Below are positions 6,847 to 12,807 of a DNA stretch of 15,662 nucleotides, in pieces. This DNA comes from an uncultured Pelosinus sp. (GTDB taxonomy: Bacteria; Bacillota; Negativicutes; UMGS1260). How positions within the stretch are numbered: the stretch's first letter is position 1; every line of letters starts with the position of its first letter. A model generated the notes under the pieces. The model did no database searches and was not told the origin of the DNA. It was given only the letters and a program-made list of their open reading frames with translations. The stretch lies in the NCBI GenBank assembly GCA_900550105.1, contig URQW01000061.1, positions 1 through 15,662 of the forward strand, written 5' to 3'. The translations under genes and the position numbers were made by a program.

Positions 6847-6875
6847 ATGACATTTTGATTTTACTATGGTATTAT
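6847..6875 (+). promoter_or_regulatory. Promoter of the riboswitch-HAD-Nudix transcript
   Basis: ATGACA (6847-6852, one mismatch to TTGACA), a 17-bp spacer and TATTAT (6870-6875). The predicted start near 6882 falls just before the aptamer. A second TATAAT at 6827-6832 lacks a good -35. Confidence 0.6.
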
Positions 6876-6884
6876 ACAGTTACT

Positions 6885-7005
6885 AAGCTGGGAATAGGTA
6901 GCTAGGGTTCCGCCTGGATTGCAGGGACAGTGACCGAGCGCTACAGTTCTGTTCTAACTGGACAGAAGCACCTATTGGCATAAAAAGCCCGAGGGGGATA
7001 GCTTG
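6885..7005 (+). ncRNA. ykkC-family riboswitch aptamer (probable nucleoside-diphosphate variant)
   Basis: The conserved ykkC blocks appear in order: CTAGGGTTCCG (6902-6912), GACCGAG (6932-6938), and GGCATAAAAAGCCCGAGGGG (6977-6996), which corresponds to the 3' block GGnnnAAAAGCCCGGGAGG. A closing stem AGCTA/TAGCT (6900-6904 with 6999-7003), a CCTG/CAGG hairpin just after TTCCG, and an 8-bp hairpin TTCTGTTC/GGACAGAA (6947-6954 with 6960-6967) fit the fold. ykkC-type RNAs include guanidine-I, ppGpp, PRPP and nucleoside-diphosphate sensors; the last are associated with nucleotide-hydrolase genes such as Nudix. The Nudix gene downstream and the lack of a guanidine exporter or carboxylase favour the diphosphate variant. 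The subtype is inferred from context. Confidence 0.8.
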
Positions 7006-7047
7006 GCGCACTTAGTGTGCGCTGAGATATTCTCTTTGGGCTTTTTT
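6982..7047 (+). terminator. Riboswitch expression platform, intrinsic terminator overlapping the aptamer
   Basis: AAAAAGCCC (6982-6990) pairs with GGGCTTTTT (7038-7046), with an inner hairpin GCGCAC/GTGCGC (7006-7011 with 7017-7022) and a T tail. The 5' arm is the conserved AAAGCCC block of the aptamer, so ligand-bound aptamer and terminator cannot form together. This predicts an ON switch: ligand allows read-through into the HAD-Nudix gene. Confidence 0.8.
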
Positions 7048-7069
7048 ATTTTGTAAGGAGGCGTTACTA

Positions 7070-7975
7070 GTGATACTGGCAGAAAGATATGATCTATTCT
7101 TAGTAGATCTGGATGGGGTTATTTATTTTGAAAATCAATTGGTGCCAGGGAGCCAAGAGGCCATTGCGAGGCTGAGAAGTATGGGCAAGAAACTATATTT
7201 TTTTACCAATGATCCAGGGATCTCACGGCAAGCGGTATGTGAAAAATTAAATTGCCTAGGAATTCCGGCAGTGTTAGCAGAATGTATAACGTCCGGTTGG
7301 ACTGCGGCATTCTATTTAGTTCCCAATAGAGTGTCTTGCGCTTATGTGATGAGTGATCAGTCAGAAACCGATATTAGGGGGGCGGAACAAGGGAGACTTG
7401 ATGTAATTTTGGTTGCGCGGCAACAAGCGAGTCGTGATGGCTACAGAGAAGATTACAAACCCAAGGCGGTAATTGGTAGTTTAATGGAACTGTTTTGTTC
7501 TGTAAATTGTTGCGGCGCGCAAGAGCATTCTACTTATTTTTGGCCAGATACCATAGAACCAGGCGTAGCAGGTGTTGTTTTTAATGAGCAACATCAGATT
7601 CTTCTTGTTAAACGAGTCGACAATGGCTTATGGGGACTGCCATCAGGTCATGTGGAAAAAGCGGAAAGTGTTGCCCATGCCATTTGTCGGGAAATCTTGG
7701 AGGAAACAGGACTCATTGTAACTGCGGAAAAGTTAGTCGGAGTATATTCAGATCCTGAAACACAAGTCTTTCGGTATCCATCAGGAAAAGTGACTCATTT
7801 TATTACACTGTCTTTCTTGTGTCGAATTAAAGGGGGGACTTTACAGGCTGATTGTAAGGAAATTAGCGAAGCGAATTTTTTCGATATGGATAACTTACCC
7901 CTAAATCTTATGAAGATGAACCCTTACTGGCTAGCTGACGCGTTGGCAAAGAGCGCGGCAGCCTGGGTTAGATAG
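7070..7975 (+). CDS. HAD-like/Nudix hydrolase fusion protein
   Basis: A 301-residue protein. The N-terminus resembles NagD/AraL-type HAD phosphatases: motif I DLDGVIY (Asp13, Asp15) and motif II FFTND (Thr46), then a shortened region to about 150. The HAD motifs III and IV (Lys and GDxxxTD) are not visible, so phosphatase activity is doubtful. The C-terminus is a complete Nudix domain with the box GHVEKAESVAHAICREILEE followed by TGL (193-215), matching Gx5Ex7REUxEExGU, which hydrolyses nucleoside diphosphate-X compounds. GTG 7070 lies 8 nt after AAGGAGG. The upstream ykkC-type riboswitch suggests nucleotide clean-up. The true substrate is unknown. Confidence 0.85.
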   Translation: MILAERYDLFLVDLDGVIYFENQLVPGSQEAIARLRSMGKKLYFFTNDPGISRQAVCEKLNCLGIPAVLAECITSGWTAAFYLVPNRVSCAYVMSDQSETDIRGAEQGRLDVILVARQQASRDGYREDYKPKAVIGSLMELFCSVNCCGAQEHSTYFWPDTIEPGVAGVVFNEQHQILLVKRVDNGLWGLPSGHVEKAESVAHAICREILEETGLIVTAEKLVGVYSDPETQVFRYPSGKVTHFITLSFLCRIKGGTLQADCKEISEANFFDMDNLPLNLMKMNPYWLADALAKSAAAWVR

Positions 7976-8014
7976 AGGAAAGACTATGGTGTGAGCGGCG
8001 GTTATCGAGGTATA

Positions 8015-8113
8015 ATGTATAGGAAGCGAAGGAAGGGGCTGCTGTTGTACAGATTATATTGCAGCAGGTTTACTGCCAGTAGGTACTTTCTGATCAAGGT
8101 GGGGTTATTGTGA
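8015..8113 (+). CDS. Possible 32-codon basic leader ORF overlapping the ATL gene
   Basis: ATG 8015 with GAGG at 8007-8010 opens a 32-codon ORF beginning MYRKRRKGLLLYRLY. Its TGA overlaps the GTG of the next gene in the arrangement GTGA, which would allow translational coupling. Against it, the spacing of the ribosome-binding site is short and TATAAT (8011-8016), a likely -10, covers the start codon, so a transcript from that promoter would not contain it. No family is recognised. Confidence 0.2.
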   Translation: MYRKRRKGLLLYRLYCSRFTASRYFLIKVGLL

Positions 8114-8409
8114 CTACGAATCCATTTTTTAAGCAAGTCTATGAAATTGTTGCGCAGATACCGTACGGTAAAGTCGTATCCTATGGGCAGATTGCCCGGA
8201 TGTTGGGACGTCCAAGCGGGGCACGTGTTGTCGGTTGGGCTATGCGGTGCTGCCCGGAAAATTTGCCCTGGCAGCGGGTAGTTACGGCCGATGGTTCTAT
8301 TACAGGCGGCCAGTATGCGAATATGCGTAGAGGCCTTTTGGAATCCGAAGGTGTAATTTTTTTAATAGATGGTCGCGTCGATATGAAGGCATGCAGTTGG
8401 CCGGAATGA
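8110..8409 (+). CDS. Alkyltransferase-like protein (ATL, MGMT family without the active cysteine)
   Basis: A 99-residue MGMT-type DNA-binding domain: IPYGKVVSYGQIARMLGRPSGARVVGWAMR, then PWQRVV where methyltransferases have PCHRVV. Trp54 takes the place of the reactive cysteine, the hallmark of ATL proteins. These bind O6-alkylguanine, flip it, and hand the lesion to nucleotide excision repair instead of removing the alkyl group. GTG 8110 is preceded by AAGGTGGGG (8097-8105). With Ada-AlkA and Ogt upstream it makes a third alkylation-damage function. A separate promoter with TATAAT at 8011-8016 is possible. Confidence 0.92.
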   Translation: MTTNPFFKQVYEIVAQIPYGKVVSYGQIARMLGRPSGARVVGWAMRCCPENLPWQRVVTADGSITGGQYANMRRGLLESEGVIFLIDGRVDMKACSWPE

Positions 8410-8455
8410 AATAGTCTTAGGTGATGAAACTAGAGAAACAATTCATGTTACAGTT

Positions 8456-8499
8456 AAAAAACTCTACTTTGCCTTAAACGGTTAAAGTAGAGTTTTTTT
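8456..8499 (+). terminator. Strong intrinsic terminator after the ATL gene
   Basis: A 15-bp perfect stem (8456-8470 with 8484-8498, core ACTCTACTTT/AAAGTAGAGT), a 13-nt loop, and a run of seven T. Confidence 0.92.
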
Positions 8500-8728
8500 A
8501 TAACATTACGCTTTGTGTATGGCGAATATATGAGGCATACCAATTATTATATGTCGTTTTTTTATAATACCTGTTACAAAATAACAATCATTAGGATAAT
8601 TTGTTGGAAATGATAACAATGGTTATTTTTTTCTTAACTGTTATACAATAAAATATAATGGTAAAATTTTCATTATATAATATCATTTTGCAATAAATGA
8701 TGCATAAATCCGTGAGAGGTGGTCTTAG
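8500..8728 (+). promoter_or_regulatory. AT-rich upstream region of the RsbW-like gene
   Basis: About 230 bp of very AT-rich DNA without a gene. It has several -10-like sequences; the best placed is TATAAT at 8654-8659, with no good -35 at the 17-bp position. A motif AATAAC recurs in both orientations: ATAACAATCATT (8581-8592) and ATGATAACAATGGTTAT (8610-8626), the latter a short dyad GATAAC/GTTATT. This could be a regulator site. No exact promoter can be fixed. Confidence 0.35.
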
Positions 8729-9160
8729 ATGAAAAAAGCATTCCGATTTGAATGTACAAGAAATCCTGAATCTATGATTTTTATACGTCAAATATTATCG
8801 AATCAATTTCCCAGAGAACTATCTACTAATACGGTTCAAATAGCATTGAATGAAGCTTTAGTAAATGCTGTTCGCTCAGGAACAAGGGCCAGTGTGAAAA
8901 TTAGTTGTTACGGCCAACTGTTAGTAATACGCATAAAAGATAATGGAAAAGGCTTTCCAGGCAATGAACTAGTTAATAAAATATTAGAAGAGGGAGTGCA
9001 AAAATTTTTAGATAAAGAACTCTGGGAACAACATGGCAGAGGGATTCCGCTGATGCTGGCAATTATGGATAAGGTAGTTTATAACCACATCGGAAATGAA
9101 GTAATGCTAATTAAGCGGTTAAAAAACTCTAAAAGATACGTAAAAGAAGAGTCTCTATAA
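8729..9160 (+). CDS. RsbW/SpoIIAB-like ATP-binding protein (anti-sigma factor type kinase)
   Basis: A 143-residue GHKL-type ATPase domain. The N-box is NEALVNAVRSG (Glu42, Asn46), G1 is DNGKGF (71-76) and G2 is HGRGIPLM (102-109). Proteins of this kind bind a sigma factor and phosphorylate an STAS antagonist on serine, as RsbW and SpoIIAB do. Here no sigma factor, STAS protein or PP2C phosphatase is adjacent, so its partner is not shown. AGAGGTGG upstream supports ATG 8729. It precedes the PAS-PucR regulator by 56 bp, with a weak hairpin between, so the two may be co-transcribed. Confidence 0.85.
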   Translation: MKKAFRFECTRNPESMIFIRQILSNQFPRELSTNTVQIALNEALVNAVRSGTRASVKISCYGQLLVIRIKDNGKGFPGNELVNKILEEGVQKFLDKELWEQHGRGIPLMLAIMDKVVYNHIGNEVMLIKRLKNSKRYVKEESL

Positions 9161-9186
9161 ATAACTTTAGCAGTAGTTATTTTTTT
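9159..9186 (+). terminator. Weak terminator or attenuator between the ATPase and the PAS regulator
   Basis: An all-but-one A/T 8-bp stem, AAATAACT (9159-9166) with AGTTATTT (9175-9182), an 8-nt loop and seven T from 9180. It begins inside the stop codon of the ATPase gene. The stem is weak, so partial read-through into the next gene is likely. Confidence 0.5.
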
Positions 9187-9216
9187 GCTAATAGGTTATC
9201 GCTAATGGGGGATGAG

Positions 9217-11181
9217 ATGTCGATAGTTTTTAGAGAAGAACATTCAGATAAAAGTTTAGACATTTTACAATGTATTGAAAAAATATTTCATAATAGTGTT
9301 GCACTTGTTACGATCATTCAGATATCAACTATGTCTGTTTTATTCGTCAATAAAGCATGGGAAAAAGCTATGGGGCGCACGTTTGAGCAAGCTGTCGGCA
9401 AAACTCCCCAAGATTTAGGGTTTGGTAATTGTCATGAGGTAGTTCAAAAAATCAAAGAATTAGATGATGATTCTAGTATTCTTCCTTATGAATTGTCATA
9501 CTATGCGCCTACAGGAGAAAAGCGCACCCTTATTTGCAAAGCTATTTTAGTTAAAGATGGCAGCGAAAGATATGTTATATTTATTGATTTTGATATTACT
9601 AGAAACAAGCAAGTGGAGGAACGGTTTCGCATGGCTTTTCATCATAACGTCTCACCCATGTCGATAAGTAGATTTATTGATGGTTACTATATTGAGGTGA
9701 ATCAAGCGTTTTTAACATTTATGGGGTATACAAAAGAAGAGGTAATCGGGAAAAACTCCAGTGAATTGAATATATTTGTTGAACTTGATCGAAAAGCGGT
9801 TATTAATGCGCTAAAAAAACGCGGGTATTTTCAGAATTACGAGTATAAGATTAGAACCAAACAGGGAGAATTGCGGTATTGCCTATTGAATGCTGATGTA
9901 ATTGTACTTGATAATTCTGAATACTTATTGGCCTCGATGACGGATATTACGGAGCGGAAAAAATTAGAGCTGGCATTAAAGAAGAATGAAAAAAACTTAA
10001 ATGTAGCGGAACAAATAGCGAAAATAGGCTATTTTGATTGGGATGTAGTGGCTGATAGAATGAGTTGGTCTGATCAAATGTATAGAAATTTAGGTTTTGT
10101 GCCAGGGGAAGTAAAACCTACGGAAAAACTGTATCTGAGTATGATACATCCTGACGATTTTTCATGGGTGTCAGAGTATATTTCTTATGCCAAGGATCAT
10201 TCTCTGTATGATGTGCAATACCGGATTATTAAAGCGAACGGTGAGATTACTTGGCTTCATCTTCGCGCTAATATGAATTTTAACAATCAGGGAAAGCTTA
10301 TTAAAATGTTTGGAACTTGCCAAGATATTACCGAACAAAAATTAGGGGAAGATAGAGTTCAAAAAGCAGAGAGTGAACTTTCACTAACAAATCAAGCTTA
10401 CATTCAGAGTGCCTTTTTTTATAATGTAATAAATAGTAAAGAGCCTATTGAGGTTACCCGCGAAAAACTGCAACAGTATGGCATTAATCCCCGAGCAACC
10501 TATATATGCTGTGTTTTAAGAATGACAAAACAAGTGCCTAATATAGTACAACAATCTGTTTTTGTATGGTTGCTTAGCAATTTGCCTGGTTGGGTATGGC
10601 AATATAATCAAGTAATGATTGCCTTAATACCTGTCGTAAATAATAATCTTTCAAGCAAAGCGGGTCAAATTGAGTATGGAGAACAATTACTACAAGAAAT
10701 TGAACGGTGTTGCCAGAAGGTTCCAGTAAAAATCGGTATTTCGGGTTTGTCGCAAACCACATTAAATATAAAAGAATTATATGTTAAAGGATTCCGCTCG
10801 CTTATTGTCGGGGAGGTGCGAGGGAGTTCCATTACTCACTATGAAGATATCGGCTATTATGAACTTGCTTTTTGCATTTTAGAAAATAAAGGATCAGGTG
10901 GTATAAGTACAGAGGCTATTGAGCAGGTTGCGGTATATGATCAGGATAATGGCACTAGTTTTTTGCAAACATTGAAGATGCTGTTAAAGGAACCAAATTT
11001 TAAAATGGTCGCACGAAATTTGTTTATTCACTACAATACCGTTATATGGAGAAAACAAAAGATTGAAAAGATGCTCGGTCTGTCGCTCGATGATTTTGAA
11101 GTGAAATGCCAATTATTATTACAGCTCAGAATTTGGGAGATTAAAAAAGTGCAAAAGGTTATTCTGGGCTTTGATATTTAG
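9217..11181 (+). CDS. Triple-PAS sensor, PucR/CdaR-type transcriptional regulator
   Basis: A 654-residue regulator. Three PAS modules lie near residues 20-130, 135-250 and 260-375; the second has GYTKEEVIGK and ends DITERKKLE, the third has IHPDDFSWV and ends DITEQKL. A degenerate GGDEF-like segment of the PucR family follows (about 420-540). A C-terminal helix-turn-helix comes last (LLKEPNFKMVARNLFIHYNTVIWRKQKIEKMLG, about 590-620, in the PucR HTH style). It has no membrane segment, so it senses a cytoplasmic signal. ATG 9217 follows GGGGG by 5 nt; an in-frame ATG at 9205 adds four residues. Position suggests control of the following molybdoenzyme operon, which is inference. Confidence 0.85.
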   Translation: MSIVFREEHSDKSLDILQCIEKIFHNSVALVTIIQISTMSVLFVNKAWEKAMGRTFEQAVGKTPQDLGFGNCHEVVQKIKELDDDSSILPYELSYYAPTGEKRTLICKAILVKDGSERYVIFIDFDITRNKQVEERFRMAFHHNVSPMSISRFIDGYYIEVNQAFLTFMGYTKEEVIGKNSSELNIFVELDRKAVINALKKRGYFQNYEYKIRTKQGELRYCLLNADVIVLDNSEYLLASMTDITERKKLELALKKNEKNLNVAEQIAKIGYFDWDVVADRMSWSDQMYRNLGFVPGEVKPTEKLYLSMIHPDDFSWVSEYISYAKDHSLYDVQYRIIKANGEITWLHLRANMNFNNQGKLIKMFGTCQDITEQKLGEDRVQKAESELSLTNQAYIQSAFFYNVINSKEPIEVTREKLQQYGINPRATYICCVLRMTKQVPNIVQQSVFVWLLSNLPGWVWQYNQVMIALIPVVNNNLSSKAGQIEYGEQLLQEIERCCQKVPVKIGISGLSQTTLNIKELYVKGFRSLIVGEVRGSSITHYEDIGYYELAFCILENKGSGGISTEAIEQVAVYDQDNGTSFLQTLKMLLKEPNFKMVARNLFIHYNTVIWRKQKIEKMLGLSLDDFEVKCQLLLQLRIWEIKKVQKVILGFDI

Positions 11182-11271
11182 CTTGATAACTAATTTTTTT
11201 GAAATGTTTTCAGTCGGGCGGATCATGCAGGGGTTTATAAGAATCGAAGCGAAAAGACAGAGTATAGAAAT

Positions 11272-11325
11272 AAAAAGCGTTTATGGCGCAATTATCTTGA
11301 GAACTTGCGCGATAGCGCTTTTTTC
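11272..11325 (+). terminator. Long hairpin terminator just upstream of the dmsB-like gene
   Basis: AAAAAGCG (11272-11279) pairs with CGCTTTTT (11316-11323), and an inner GCGCAA/TTGCGC (11286-11291 with 11305-11310) extends it; a T-run follows. It ends about 20 bp before the next start codon. It may simply terminate the PAS-PucR gene, or may act as an attenuator in the leader of the dmsB operon. I found no convincing promoter between it and the ATG. Confidence 0.7.
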
Positions 11326-11343
11326 ATATGATGGAGAGAGTTT

Positions 11344-11934
11344 ATGACAAAACAATTAGCATTTTATTTTGCACAGGAACATTGTTCTGGTTGTTGTACC
11401 TGTCAAATTGCCTGTAAAGATAAAAATAATCTGTCCGAAGGGCAATTGTATCGGAAAGTCCATGAATATTGCGGTGGTTCCTATAAACAGCTTAATGGCG
11501 TAATTCGTCAAAATGTGTTTGCTTTCTGGACTTCTTTAAGCTGCAATCATTGCCAGAAACCGGCTTGTGTTGCAGTATGTCCTACTGGCGCCTTAAGAAA
11601 ACGTGAGGAAGATGGTATTGTTTTATTAGCAGCGGAAAAGTGTGTTGGCTGTAAACAGTGTACGACAGCCTGTCCTTATGAAGCCTTACAGTTTAATCAG
11701 TCTACAGGAAAAATGGGTAAATGTGATTTTTGCCTTGATTTATTGGAGCAAGGCAAGGAGCCGGCCTGCGTAGCGGCTTGTCCGATGCGGGTGTTAGACT
11801 ATGGCTTGCTGAAAGAGTTGCAGCAAAAATATGGCACGGTTTCGCAGACACAGGGCATGGTTGATCAATCCGGGACGGAACCATCGCTAGTTATCACGCC
11901 GCATCGTCACGGCAGTATAATGGATCGTAGTTAG
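11344..11934 (+). CDS. DmsB-like four-cluster [4Fe-4S] electron-transfer subunit
   Basis: A 196-residue ferredoxin subunit of the DmsB/NrfC/PhsB type that links a molybdopterin enzyme to its electron donor. Sixteen cysteines form four groups: 14/17/20/24, 67/70/75/79, 100/103/106/110 and 127/130/142/146, including CNHCQKPACVAVCP and CVGCKQCTTACP. There is no signal peptide. The start ATG 11344 follows GGAGAG. It lies 31 bp upstream of the catalytic subunit gene, so the order here is B-A, the reverse of E. coli dmsABC, and no membrane anchor subunit follows. Confidence 0.92.
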   Translation: MTKQLAFYFAQEHCSGCCTCQIACKDKNNLSEGQLYRKVHEYCGGSYKQLNGVIRQNVFAFWTSLSCNHCQKPACVAVCPTGALRKREEDGIVLLAAEKCVGCKQCTTACPYEALQFNQSTGKMGKCDFCLDLLEQGKEPACVAACPMRVLDYGLLKELQQKYGTVSQTQGMVDQSGTEPSLVITPHRHGSIMDRS

Positions 11935-11965
11935 AATTGTAAAATCGGTACCAGAGGTGTAGGTT

Positions 11966-12805
11966 ATGGCTGAAAAAGTAGTTTATACGGCAGGCGCTTT
12001 GAATTGCGGCGGCCGCTGTCTGTTTAAAACCCATGTAAAAGATGGTAAGGTTGTAAAAATTTCTGCTGATGATACGATTTTGGATAAGCCTGGCGATCCG
12101 CAATTGCGTGGTTGTTTGCGCTGCCGTTCTTATCGTGATTATATGTATCATCCCGATCGCTTAACTCAGCCTTTAAAGCGTATCGGCAAGCGTGGTGAAG
12201 GTAAGTTTACGCCAATTAGTTGGGATGAAGCTTTAGAGACGATTGCCTGTCAGACAAGGCGAATTATGCAGCAATACGGCCCTGAGGCGATCTATTTAAA
12301 TTATGCTACAGGGAATTCCGGAAAAACGTCGGAACGCGTTTGGATGGCGAGACTTCTAGGTCTTTACGGCGGTTTTCTTTCCTATTATGGAACGTATAGC
12401 ACAGCTTGTACGGAAGATGCGACTCCCTATACCTTTGGGACGAATCGCACTGGGAGTAGCCGGGAAGATTGGATAAACTCAAAACTGATTATTCTTTTAG
12501 GTTGGAATCCGGCAGAAACGATTCACGGTACGAATACGGCTTTTTATCTTAAGCAAGCTAAACAAGCTGGGGCCGAAATTATTTCGATTGATCCCGTCTA
12601 TTCGAATACGACGGCAGCTCTGGCCGATCAATGGGTTCCGATTCGTCCTACAACGGATTGCGCTCTTTTAGAGGCAATGGCGTATGTCATGATTACGGAA
12701 CACTTACAGGATCAGTCATTTCTTGATACCTACTGTCTGGGCTTTGATGAGGAGCATATGCCGCCCCATATTCCAGCAGGAAATTCTTTAAAGCTTATAT
12801 TTTAG
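11966..12805 (+). CDS. DmsA-like molybdopterin oxidoreductase, N-terminal part (before -1 frameshift)
   Basis: This is the first 279 codons of a DMSO-reductase-family catalytic subunit. It has a cysteine cluster site (Cys14, Cys18, Cys50 and Cys53 are candidates). Ser145 in YGTYSTACTEDATPYTFG aligns with the Mo-ligating serine of DmsA. LGWNPAETIHGT is the usual cofactor-binding region. No Tat signal is present, so it is probably cytoplasmic. The frame ends in TAG at 12803 after GNSLKLIF, where relatives continue as roughly G-x-S-x-K-x-Y-x-L-G. The continuation KAYILGLGSDKQAKTPEW is found in the -1 frame. The two parts together span 11966-14214, about 749 codons, near full family length. Confidence 0.88.
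   Translation: MAEKVVYTAGALNCGGRCLFKTHVKDGKVVKISADDTILDKPGDPQLRGCLRCRSYRDYMYHPDRLTQPLKRIGKRGEGKFTPISWDEALETIACQTRRIMQQYGPEAIYLNYATGNSGKTSERVWMARLLGLYGGFLSYYGTYSTACTEDATPYTFGTNRTGSSREDWINSKLIILLGWNPAETIHGTNTAFYLKQAKQAGAEIISIDPVYSNTTAALADQWVPIRPTTDCALLEAMAYVMITEHLQDQSFLDTYCLGFDEEHMPPHIPAGNSLKLIF
12787..12793 (+). other. T TTA AAG slippery heptamer at the frameshift junction
   Basis: In the upstream frame the codons read TCT TTA AAG, so the heptamer has the X XXY YYZ form in the correct register for -1 slippage. A -1 shift here gives SLKAYILGLGSDK and joins the two halves without loss. AGGA (12778-12781) lies 5 nt upstream and may act as a weak internal Shine-Dalgarno site. No strong downstream stem is evident. 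Loss of one T from the T-run is an equally good explanation. Confidence 0.5.
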
Positions 12806-12807
12806 GA

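Noticed and set aside
6885..7047. Simple terminator of ogt instead of a riboswitch
   Set aside because: The terminator is preceded by ordered ykkC-type conserved blocks and its own promoter, and lies next to the Nudix start, far from ogt.
11280..11310. A TGGCGC...TTG sequence resembling a sigma-54 promoter
   Set aside because: The GG and GC pairs do not have the required 10-bp spacing, and the bases are explained by the terminator hairpin.
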